Shown here in pieces: positions 8,567 through 15,581 of a stretch of DNA of 64,000 bases. Position numbers and translations under genes: made by a program. Source of the DNA: an uncultured Mycoplasmatota bacterium (GTDB lineage Bacteria > Bacillota_I > Bacilli_A > RF39 > UBA660). The notes under the pieces were generated by a model that saw nothing but the letters and a program-made list of their open reading frames with translations, made no database searches and was not told where the DNA came from. The stretch spans positions 7,676 through 71,675 of the forward strand of contig URWD01000002.1 of NCBI GenBank assembly GCA_900551525.1, read 5' to 3'. Within the stretch, counting starts at the first letter, position 1. Every line of letters begins with the position of its first letter.

Positions 8567-9490
8567 ATGTTTACAGTTAATTTAACAAGTTATTTACCAG
8601 AATTGTTAATACTATTAGCAATTGCTACAGTGGTTTTAATAGCTCGTCGAAATCCTGGTGAAAACGTATATAAATATGTAACAAATAAAGCAACTGATAT
8701 GTATGATAAATACGCTCCATACTCATTTAAAATGGTAAGAGAAAAAGCAGTTGAATTAGGACAAGAATATACTCCAAGACAATATTTAACACAAGTTATA
8801 ATTCTTGGTGGTATAGCAGCTTTAGTAGGATATTTTTACTTTTATAGTATTGTCATTGCTGTAATATATGCAATTGTAGCCATAGCATTTATACCATATC
8901 TTGCTTATTTAAGACTACAAAGAGTGTATAGTGAATATATATTTGAACAAATACAAACATATACAACAAATGTTATAATGGAATTTAATACAACTCAAAG
9001 TTTTGTTAAAGCTCTTGAAGGTGTTAGAGATTCAGGGATTCTTGAAGAACCAGTTGTTAGTGATGTCAAAAAGATGATTGAAATGTCATATCAAAATGGT
9101 ACCATAGATGAATCAATAACTTATTTTAATAGCAAATACCCATTTTACATGGTAAAAAATATGCATCAATTATTCCTACAAATAACCAAAGAAGGTGCCA
9201 GAGATTCAGGACAAGCATTAGAAAATATGTCACTTGATATTGATGCCTTAGTAGAAGGTGTATATCGTGACCAAATGGACAGAAATAATTTCCATGGCAG
9301 ATTCCTAAGATTCGGTTTAATTTTATATTTACTCGTTATAGTTTTAAGATTCATGTTAGGTGAAGACAATTATATTAAATTACTAGATATATGGTATGTA
9401 CAAATTATTTTACATGCTATTGTCATTATAAATGCTTTCTTTATGTTAAGTGGAGAAAAATACTATAATGAAGATGTAGGAGGAGAATAA
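8567..9490 (+). CDS. TadB-like pilus assembly membrane protein
   Basis: 307 residues. It has an N-terminal hydrophobic segment (about 8-25), a pair of helices near 82-118, a cytoplasmic helical region and two C-terminal membrane helices. This is the type II secretion system F (GspF) fold split across TadB and TadC in Tad systems. AAAGGAG before the ATG is a strong ribosome-binding site. It overlaps the next gene by one base. In Tad pili, TadB and TadC form the inner-membrane platform that the ATPase acts on, and gene order and topology fit that here. Sequence motifs of this family are weak, so the call relies on topology and context. Confidence 0.85.
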   Translation: MFTVNLTSYLPELLILLAIATVVLIARRNPGENVYKYVTNKATDMYDKYAPYSFKMVREKAVELGQEYTPRQYLTQVIILGGIAALVGYFYFYSIVIAVIYAIVAIAFIPYLAYLRLQRVYSEYIFEQIQTYTTNVIMEFNTTQSFVKALEGVRDSGILEEPVVSDVKKMIEMSYQNGTIDESITYFNSKYPFYMVKNMHQLFLQITKEGARDSGQALENMSLDIDALVEGVYRDQMDRNNFHGRFLRFGLILYLLVIVLRFMLGEDNYIKLLDIWYVQIILHAIVIINAFFMLSGEKYYNEDVGGE

Positions 9491-10278
9491 TGCAAATAGA
9501 AGTTATTATTGTCGCTGTAATCGTATTTGGTATAATGACTATAACTGGTCAAATAAGTATTAATCAGCTTATAAGTGATAATCAAATGCTTTTTATGAAG
9601 TTAAAAGAAAAAGATTGGGATTTTCTAGTCAGAGCCAAGTATGGAAATAATGTTAATCCAGACATTCTCTTTAATAAAAGAATAAAAAATGCTCTAATTA
9701 CTATGGCTATAGCATTTGCCTTTTTAATCAAAGATTTAAATGCTGTTAAAGTATTATTAATATTTGTTCTAGGAGTGTTTATCTTTAAAACATCTTATAA
9801 TGATATAAAAAAATATTATCAACGACATATGTCTGAAATAGACTCGATGTTACCACATTATTTAAAAAACCTAGAAATATTAATTCAACATTATACTGTA
9901 CCAGTTGCTATTGGTAAATCAATGGCTGAATCACCAGAAATATTTAAAGATGGATTACAAGAAATGATTGACTCTATAAATTCTGGGGATGATACGATCG
10001 AACCATATATGGAATTTGCTAGAAAGTATCCAGTACGTGATTCAATGCGTATGATGCGTTTATTATATCGTCTAAGTTTAGGACGTCAAGAAAGAAAACA
10101 AGAACAAATACTAACATTTTCAAGATCAATATCTTCACTTCAACAAAAAGCTCGTGAAACAAGATACAAAAATAGACTAGAAAAAATGGAAGGCAAAACC
10201 ATGAGTATGCTTATAACAACTGGGGTAGGATTAATGATATTACTAGTTTTAGCTGTTATACAACTTATGGACATATAA
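9490..10278 (+). CDS. TadC-like pilus assembly membrane protein
   Basis: 262 residues with an N-terminal membrane helix, a second hydrophobic pair (about 70-98), a long cytoplasmic helical stretch and a C-terminal helix. The RMMRLLYRLSLGRQERKQEQ region and following helix resemble the GspF/TadC cytoplasmic core. It is the second half of the membrane platform and is translationally coupled to tadB by a one-base overlap. It ends the first transcription unit; a strong promoter for the pilin genes follows 25 bases after its stop. Confidence 0.85.
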   Translation: MQIEVIIVAVIVFGIMTITGQISINQLISDNQMLFMKLKEKDWDFLVRAKYGNNVNPDILFNKRIKNALITMAIAFAFLIKDLNAVKVLLIFVLGVFIFKTSYNDIKKYYQRHMSEIDSMLPHYLKNLEILIQHYTVPVAIGKSMAESPEIFKDGLQEMIDSINSGDDTIEPYMEFARKYPVRDSMRMMRLLYRLSLGRQERKQEQILTFSRSISSLQQKARETRYKNRLEKMEGKTMSMLITTGVGLMILLVLAVIQLMDI

Positions 10279-10302
10279 ATTTACAAAAAGTTTAAAATAT
10301 AA

Positions 10303-10331
10303 TTGATATTTTAAGGAAATTAAGTTATAAT
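10303..10331 (+). promoter_or_regulatory. Strong SigA-type promoter for the pilin genes
   Basis: TTGATA (10303-10308), 17-bp spacer, perfect TATAAT (10326-10331), followed by AAAAGGAGG before the first pilin gene. A dedicated strong promoter for the small pilin genes fits the need for far more pilin than assembly protein. Confidence 0.85.
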
Positions 10332-10358
10332 AAAAATATATTAAAAGGAGGATAACAA

Positions 10359-10604
10359 ATGAAAGAAGCTACTGGAGAATTAAATATGACTGTAGTTACT
10401 GTAGTTGCAATTGCTGCTGTTGGTGCTTTCTTCTATTTCTTTATCTGGCCTGGTATTCAAGCTGGACTTTCAAGAAATACTTGCCTAAATCTATGTCCAG
10501 GCGGAGAATTGGACACAGCCCAAGGACGTGGTGGTGTAGATGTTAATAACAGAACTTGTTTTTGTGCAGATGGAACACAAATAGATTTTGGCGACGAAGA
10601 ATAA
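10359..10604 (+). CDS. Small pilin-like protein (probable major subunit, copy 1)
   Basis: 81 residues: an N-terminal MKEATGELNMT segment, one hydrophobic helix (about 11-33) and a short Cys-containing tail (CLNLC, CFC). Size and layout match Flp-type pilins, but the processing signal is not canonical. If cleavage follows Gly6, the Glu is at +1 instead of +5. It has the best ribosome-binding site of the region (AAAAGGAGG) and its own strong promoter, so it should be highly expressed. The first 11 residues are identical in the next gene. The four Cys in the tail could form disulfides outside the cell. No prepilin peptidase gene is in this window. Confidence 0.75.
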   Translation: MKEATGELNMTVVTVVAIAAVGAFFYFFIWPGIQAGLSRNTCLNLCPGGELDTAQGRGGVDVNNRTCFCADGTQIDFGDEE

Positions 10605-10626
10605 GACAAAACATAAGAGGTGAAAA

Positions 10627-10887
10627 ATGAAAGAGGCTACAGGAGAATTAAATATGACGATAATAGTTTCTATATCGATCGGTATCTTGGCAGCCTTTTT
10701 TTTCGGCTTTTTATGGCCAATGATTAATGGAAATTTTCAAAAAAATTCACAATGTAGCAAAGCTATATGTGATTGTAGTACTGAAGTAAGAAATACAATA
10801 GAAAACGAAACTGGTCAAAAAAATCATTGTTTATGCAGAAATAGTGCAACAGATGAAAACACTTTTTATTGCCCATTCAAAGGTTAG
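10627..10887 (+). CDS. Small pilin-like protein (copy 2)
   Basis: 86 residues and a paralogue of the gene before it: the same MKEATGELNMT start, one hydrophobic helix (about 11-33, ending FLWP as in copy 1) and a Cys-rich tail of about 50 residues (CSKAICDC, CLC, C). The tails of the two copies share little apart from the Cys pattern, so the N-terminal helix is the conserved assembly element and the tails have diverged. It lies 22 bases after copy 1 and 9 bases before a TadE-like gene. It could be a second structural or minor pilin. Confidence 0.75.
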   Translation: MKEATGELNMTIIVSISIGILAAFFFGFLWPMINGNFQKNSQCSKAICDCSTEVRNTIENETGQKNHCLCRNSATDENTFYCPFKG

Positions 10888-10896
10888 GAGGAAATT

Positions 10897-11394
10897 ATGA
10901 AAGAATCGATGAGTGTAACATATATATTTCAAATAGTAATACTATTTATTCTATTATTTACAGCAATAATGGCTTTAACAATAAATAATTCCAACGCCTT
11001 TGGAATTAAAGACCAAATAGTAAATATATTAGAAGCAAATGGGGGAAATTACTTAGAAGACGGAAATTTAGATGAAGAAATAATAAATTTAATAGAAAGT
11101 ACATCATATCGTACAACTGGAAAATGCGATGAAGATTATCAAGGTTTTGATAGAACTGGAGCTGCTGTTTCATCTAATCAAGATGCATCAATATGCATAA
11201 AAGAAGTAAATGCAACAGATGGTGTAGATAATTATCTATCGGATATTTTTGGCACTGGTAAAGTTGCAACAGGTGATTTTATGCCAGGCAAATATTATCA
11301 AATAGTAGTATTTTTCCAATTAGATTTACCAGTTGTAAAACAAGTTTATAATTTTAAATCTAAAGCTGAAACAAAAGTTATATACCAAAAATAA
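10897..11394 (+). CDS. TadE-like minor pilin (copy 1)
   Basis: 165 residues with a short N-terminus, an N-terminal hydrophobic helix (about 8-28) and an extracytoplasmic domain with two Cys (GKCDED and SICIKE) and a conserved PVVKQVYNFKSKAET ending. This is the layout of TadE/TadF pseudopilins, and it resembles the next gene in helix, Cys spacing and the FxLPV segment. AGGAGG is the ribosome-binding site. It belongs to the pilin operon. TadE proteins prime or cap the pilus in studied systems; here that is inferred from context. Confidence 0.75.
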   Translation: MKESMSVTYIFQIVILFILLFTAIMALTINNSNAFGIKDQIVNILEANGGNYLEDGNLDEEIINLIESTSYRTTGKCDEDYQGFDRTGAAVSSNQDASICIKEVNATDGVDNYLSDIFGTGKVATGDFMPGKYYQIVVFFQLDLPVVKQVYNFKSKAETKVIYQK

Positions 11395-11407
11395 GGAGAG
11401 AAATTAA

Positions 11408-11860
11408 ATGAAAACAGTAAGTGAATCAACATGGACATTTCAAATGATTATCTTCTTCATTCTAATATTTGCTTGTTTTCTAACTTTAGTTTTAAGTTAT
11501 AATAAAGCTTATACAATAAAGAATCGTATGCTTAATATTATTGAAAAATATGAAGGTGTAACACCAACATCAGCTGAGCTAATAAATGACTACATATATA
11601 ATAAAGGATATACCAATACTGGTAAATGTCCAGAAAACTGGATGGGAGCAACAAATATAGATGGAGAATTTGAGTTATCAAAAAGTGATAACAGATATTT
11701 ATATTGCTTTAAAAAAAGTTATAAAAATAATTTAGTATATTATGATGTAAAAGTTTTTTTTAGATTTAATTTACCTGTTATAGGTAGTATAGCAAACTAT
11801 GAAATAGATGGAACAACAAAGACTTTTATAGGTGCAGAAGATCAAATAGAGGAGTATTAA
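11408..11860 (+). CDS. TadE-like minor pilin (copy 2)
   Basis: 150 residues, similar to the preceding protein: short N-terminus, hydrophobic helix (about 10-30), a small domain with GKCPENW and YCFKK Cys residues, and RFNLPVIGSIANYEIDG near the end. The ribosome-binding site is AAGGAGAG. The stop lies one base before the start of the TadZ-like gene. The pair of TadE-like genes probably supplies two minor pilins that act together. Confidence 0.75.
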   Translation: MKTVSESTWTFQMIIFFILIFACFLTLVLSYNKAYTIKNRMLNIIEKYEGVTPTSAELINDYIYNKGYTNTGKCPENWMGATNIDGEFELSKSDNRYLYCFKKSYKNNLVYYDVKVFFRFNLPVIGSIANYEIDGTTKTFIGAEDQIEEY

Positions 11861-11861
11861 T

Positions 11862-12851
11862 ATGAATGTAATAGTATCAAATAAATATCAATCATTATTA
11901 TCAAGTTTAAATATTGATGTAATTAAAAGTATAAATGGAGAATTTACAGTAGAAGAATTAGTAAGTCAATTTCAAAGTTTTTACTTTAATAAAATGATTA
12001 TAGACATAACAGCAATAAAAGGTTATGAAGAAATAACAGTAATGCAAAATTTATCTGTAAATTTTGATATGTCTAAAGTTATTTTATTACTAGATGATTC
12101 AGAAAAAGTTAATTCTCCAGTATATATATCACAATTAATATCTATGGGAATATACAATTTCACCAGTGATATAAATACAGTAAAATACCTAATAGATAAT
12201 CCCAATCAATACAAAGATGTAGCAAACTATCATAATATAAGTGGATTTAAGAAACCAGTATTAAATGAAAGATCTGTTGATAATACTCGTGGTAAAATGG
12301 GGCAAAAGATTATTGGCTTTAAAAACATTACAGAACATGCTGGTGCAACAACACTAATATATTTGCTTAAATTACACTTAGAAAAGGCATATAATGTTAA
12401 AGCTGTAGAAATAGATAAAAATGACTTTATATATTTTAATGATAATACACTTGAAAGTGTATCAAGTTTAGGTTTTAATGATTTTTTAAGTAATAATACC
12501 AATTATGATATAATTTTAGTTGATTTAAATGATGGAAACGTATCTGAGTACTGTCATGATATAATTTATTTAATTGAACCAGGTCTTATTAAATTAAATA
12601 AGTTAATTAGAGAAGACAATGCTATATTTACTAAATTAAATGAAAAAAAGATAGTTCTTAACAGAAGTGTACTTGACACAAAAGATGTACAAGACTTTGA
12701 AAAAGAAAGTGGAAGTAAAGTTTTTTTCAATATGCCTTGTTTAGATGATAAGTTAGATGATCAAATGGTAGTTAATGCTTTTTTAACAGCCTTAGGTTTT
12801 AGTAGAATTGATGCAAATGGAAGTTCAGGAATATTTAGTATATTCAAATAG
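11862..12851 (+). CDS. TadZ/CpaE-like protein with a degenerate P-loop
   Basis: 329 residues in two parts: an N-terminal receiver-like domain (about 1-115; beta strands ending KMIIDI and VILLLDD) and a C-terminal ParA/MinD-like domain (from about 145). TadZ/CpaE proteins have this arrangement and position pilus machinery at the cell pole. The nucleotide-binding loop reads NITEHAGATTL, without the Lys-rich GGxGKT signature, so ATP binding is doubtful. The IILVDLNDG segment is the Walker B position. It sits between TadE-like and VirB2-like genes, in a typical place for tadZ in a reshuffled Tad locus. Confidence 0.75.
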   Translation: MNVIVSNKYQSLLSSLNIDVIKSINGEFTVEELVSQFQSFYFNKMIIDITAIKGYEEITVMQNLSVNFDMSKVILLLDDSEKVNSPVYISQLISMGIYNFTSDINTVKYLIDNPNQYKDVANYHNISGFKKPVLNERSVDNTRGKMGQKIIGFKNITEHAGATTLIYLLKLHLEKAYNVKAVEIDKNDFIYFNDNTLESVSSLGFNDFLSNNTNYDIILVDLNDGNVSEYCHDIIYLIEPGLIKLNKLIREDNAIFTKLNEKKIVLNRSVLDTKDVQDFEKESGSKVFFNMPCLDDKLDDQMVVNAFLTALGFSRIDANGSSGIFSIFK

Positions 12852-12865
12852 GGAGGTAATGGAAT

Positions 12866-13216
12866 ATGAATTTTTGTTATAAGACTGCAAGTGTATGGTT
12901 ATTTATTGGTAAATTATTATTCATTTTAAAGATATTAATACCAATAGCTATTATAGTATTAGGAAGCATAGATTTAGGAAAAGCAGTAATTTCAAGTGAT
13001 GATAAATCAATAAAAACAGCTAGTACCAAGCTATTAAAAAGAATAGTAGCTGGAATATGCATTTTTTTCATACCAGTTATTATAAAAGTGTTATTTTCTA
13101 TGATTGGCATTATAAGTGATGAAATAAAAAATGACTATATAAATTGTATAAACTGCATTACAGATCCGTATAACAATTGTGATGCATCGTATGAAGGCAA
13201 TATATACAAAAAATAA
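12866..13216 (+). CDS. VirB2/T4SS-pilin-like two-helix protein (IDLGKA family, copy 1)
   Basis: 116 residues: N-terminal FC, a hydrophobic helix (about 12-37), the loop GSIDLGKAVISSDDKSIKTA, a Lys-Arg turn, a second helix (about 60-82) and a tail CINCITDPYNNC. This resembles the two-helix VirB2/TrbC pilins of type IV secretion and the T4SS-pilin family of Bacillota. The same motif block (IDLGKA, SxDDK, KR, IFFxP, C-x2-C-x5-6-C) occurs in the next gene and at the C-termini of the proteins at 36981 and 38307. GGGAGG is the ribosome-binding site. Finding VirB2-like subunits inside a Tad locus is unusual. Confidence 0.75.
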   Translation: MNFCYKTASVWLFIGKLLFILKILIPIAIIVLGSIDLGKAVISSDDKSIKTASTKLLKRIVAGICIFFIPVIIKVLFSMIGIISDEIKNDYINCINCITDPYNNCDASYEGNIYKK

Positions 13217-13245
13217 TTGACTTTAATGTAAAATTAGGGTAAAAT
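13217..13245 (+). promoter_or_regulatory. SigA-type promoter for the last VirB2-like gene
   Basis: TTGACT (13217-13222), 17-bp spacer, TAAAAT (13240-13245), directly after the stop of the previous gene. It gives the second IDLGKA gene its own strong expression. Confidence 0.8.
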
Positions 13246-13272
13246 AAATATATACAGAAGGAGGAAAGTTTT

Positions 13273-13611
13273 ATGAATTTTTGTGAAGATGCTGGTTCAG
13301 TTTGGTATACTCTTGGAATGTTTATGTTAGTATTCAAAGTTGTTATTCCAGTACTATTGATTGTTTTTGGAATGGTAGACTTAGGAAAAGCTGTAATATC
13401 AAGTGATGACAAAGCTGTATCAAAGGCTGCTAAAACATTATTAAATCGTGTTATAGCTGGGGTATGTATTTTCTTTATTCCAACTATTGTAGGATTAGTA
13501 TTTAAAATGGTTGGGGCATTTGGTGAGGTTAAAAATCAATATGATTATTGTGCTGCATGCGTAAGTAATCCAACCGGTGATAAATGTTCAGGTATAAAAA
13601 ATAATGGCTAA
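13273..13611 (+). CDS. VirB2/T4SS-pilin-like two-helix protein (IDLGKA family, copy 2)
   Basis: 112 residues, clearly paralogous to the preceding gene: FCEDAG start, hydrophobic helix (about 12-36), VDLGKAVISSDDKAVSKAA loop, second helix with ICIFF-like VCIFFIPTI, then CAACVSNPTGDKC. AAGGAGG lies seven bases before the ATG. It has its own promoter and is followed by a 13-bp-stem terminator, so it is a monocistronic unit at the end of the locus and probably abundant. It could be a pilin or a small channel/scaffold subunit of the appendage; the sequence does not decide. Confidence 0.78.
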   Translation: MNFCEDAGSVWYTLGMFMLVFKVVIPVLLIVFGMVDLGKAVISSDDKAVSKAAKTLLNRVIAGVCIFFIPTIVGLVFKMVGAFGEVKNQYDYCAACVSNPTGDKCSGIKNNG

Positions 13612-13634
13612 AAAAAATTAATAATTTAAACTTA

Positions 13635-13671
13635 ACAAATGAGAAATTATTATTTCTCATTTGTTTTTTAT
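13635..13671 (+). terminator. Rho-independent terminator ending the pilus locus
   Basis: A perfect 13-bp stem (13635-13647 with 13652-13664), a 4-base loop and a T-rich run to 13671. Confidence 0.9.
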
Positions 13672-13787
13672 TTATAAAATATTTGATAAAAGATAAAGTA
13701 TTACAGAATGTCAATATATCATTTTAAATAATATTATACAAAATGTGTAGATATAACAAATTAAAATTAATTCATAAAAAATAGAGC

Positions 13788-15314
13788 TTATTCAGCTCTA
13801 TCTTCATATTCTCCAGTATAAGTATATCCTGCAAGTGATTTTTCTTTGCTCCATTTATATTCAAATGTTCTATGTGTCCAAGTATATTCAGTGTCAGTAT
13901 CTATAATAGCATAGTCTTCATACTTAGATGCATTAGAAGCTAAATCCCATTTACATTTGCTTTCTCTTGTATAACTAACATCAAATTTCAATGGTACAAA
14001 ATATACATTTTGACTTAAATTGCTAGCATAATATGGTGATACACCATTTAAATTTTTATAATTAATTGTAATTGTTGTAGCATAATTTCCTTCAGCTCTA
14101 TTATAATAAGCTCCAGAAACTTCAAATGTAAAGTTATTTTTCTTTAATGAAGTATTTCTAAATGTTGATGCATTATTTATTGCAACATTATATTTTCCAG
14201 TATTACCAGTCATATATAGGTTACCACGATTGTTAATATAAGCTTGATAGTCAGTATTTGAATTACTGAAATAAGATTTACTATTGCCTACAATAGCAAC
14301 ACTATTAACATCACTAGGTAAATCTAGGAATTGAACTTCATAGTTATATTTACCAACTTTAGTAGTATCAGTAACATATCCAGTTGAATAATAAGTTTTT
14401 TCATATTCTTTACAATAATTATTAGTTTCTACCAATTGTTTTTTATTTTCAGCATTAGAAGCATTAGAGTAACCGTTTTCCCAATCACTATATTTTACAT
14501 ATTTATAATATCTAACCTTGGTAGGTGTAGGATTAGGTTTGTTGTTATCGTTATTATTATTATTATTATTGTTATTGTTATTATTATTGTTATTGTTGCA
14601 ATTTGTTTGACAACAACCATTTGAACAAGTTATTTTTATTGTAACCTTAGTAGTAACTGTTGTTTTAGTACTTGTACTAGTGCTTGAACTATTTCCTTTA
14701 CTAGTATTAGTATTATTTGAACTATTGTTACTATTTGTATTATTGTTAGTATTACTATTATTCTTATTTGTATTAGAATTTGTATTATTAGAGTTATTAT
14801 TGTTGTTATTGTTATTATCAACAACATCAGTATTAGTTTTTGTATTATCTACTGTACAAGTTCCATTATCACATGAAGTCTTTTCAATAGTAGTAACAAT
14901 AAAGTCTGATTGTTTTCCACAAGTTAAACTAACTTTTAATGCATAATTACCATCAGCAGTTTTAGTAGTTTGAATGTAACTTGAATTATTATCACAAGTT
15001 TTACCATCGTTAGTAAAATCGATTAATAACTTTTGGTTAATCATTTGTGCTAGTGTTACTTTTTCAGTTGCACCAACTTTTTCAGGTAATTTTGATTTTG
15101 TGAAATATTCAAATGCTGCAGTTTTCATAGTGTTTATATTATTAATATATTTACTATTACTATCAGCTAATGTGTTACTAGATTTAGTTGAACTATTGCC
15201 GGTTACTTTAACAAATATCCAACCAGCTATAAACACAATAACTGCAAGAATCACAAGTTTAATTGCAAGTGATCCCCAATTTAAACTTAAACTTTTCTTT
15301 CCATCTTCGTACAT
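13788..15314 (-). CDS. Membrane-anchored, Asn/Ser/Thr-rich surface protein
   Basis: About 508 residues. The start is ATG 15314, with AAGGGGG eight bases upstream; an in-frame ATG at 15332 overlaps that site. A single membrane helix (about 17-38) is followed by a small module with paired Cys (about 55-150; EYFTKSKLPEKVG, TLAQMINQKLL, CDNNSSYI, LTCGKQSDF). A long Asn/Ser/Thr linker (about 165-270) contains 16 consecutive Asn. A C-terminal beta domain ends with EYKWSKEKSLAGYTYTGEYE. There is no sortase motif. The Asn run is coded by AAT/AAC trinucleotide repeats that could change length by slippage without a frameshift. It converges on the pilus locus and is a plausible cell-wall protein of unknown role. 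Confidence 0.75.
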   Translation of the reverse strand: MYEDGKKSLSLNWGSLAIKLVILAVIVFIAGWIFVKVTGNSSTKSSNTLADSNSKYINNINTMKTAAFEYFTKSKLPEKVGATEKVTLAQMINQKLLIDFTNDGKTCDNNSSYIQTTKTADGNYALKVSLTCGKQSDFIVTTIEKTSCDNGTCTVDNTKTNTDVVDNNNNNNNNSNNTNSNTNKNNSNTNNNTNSNNSSNNTNTSKGNSSSTSTSTKTTVTTKVTIKITCSNGCCQTNCNNNNNNNNNNNNNNNNDNNKPNPTPTKVRYYKYVKYSDWENGYSNASNAENKKQLVETNNYCKEYEKTYYSTGYVTDTTKVGKYNYEVQFLDLPSDVNSVAIVGNSKSYFSNSNTDYQAYINNRGNLYMTGNTGKYNVAINNASTFRNTSLKKNNFTFEVSGAYYNRAEGNYATTITINYKNLNGVSPYYASNLSQNVYFVPLKFDVSYTRESKCKWDLASNASKYEDYAIIDTDTEYTWTHRTFEYKWSKEKSLAGYTYTGEYEDRAE

Positions 15315-15365
15315 ATAACGTACCCCCTTCATTTGGAAAATCCTCTTTTCCTTTAAGTCGCCATT

Positions 15366-15394
15366 ATTTTACCATAAAATATTCATTTTGTCAA
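15366..15394 (-). promoter_or_regulatory. SigA-type promoter of the Asn-rich surface protein
   Basis: Minus strand: perfect TTGACA (15389-15394), 17-bp spacer, TAAAAT (15366-15371) with a TGG extension. A small hairpin (GGAAAA/TTTTCC, 15335-15351) lies in the leader just upstream of the ribosome-binding site. Confidence 0.85.
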
Positions 15395-15495
15395 ATTTTA
15401 TGCAATAAAAATTGTGGTATTTACAATAATTATATACTTTTGAAAAACTAATATTAAATATCTTTCTTAAAAAGTATATTTTGAAAGAATATTAC

Positions 15496-15525
15496 TTGAC
15501 TACAAATATATGTTTGTGATATATT
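15496..15525 (+). promoter_or_regulatory. SigA-type promoter of uvrA
   Basis: TTGACT (15496-15501), 18-bp spacer, TATATT (15520-15525). I see no clear SOS (LexA/DinR) box of the GAACN4GTTY type next to it. Confidence 0.65.
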
Positions 15526-15581
15526 ATTTCTGCATGAAAATTATCTTTTTGTGTCAAAATATGAAAAAGAGGTGTTTACTT

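Noticed and set aside
14541..14600. Short tandem repeat read as a CRISPR-like array
   Set aside because: It is a trinucleotide run coding for Asn, with no spacers.
14680..14946. Leu/Val-rich plus-strand frame opposite the Asn-rich surface protein
   Set aside because: It is the antisense of AAT/AAC repeats and low-complexity sequence; no ribosome-binding site.
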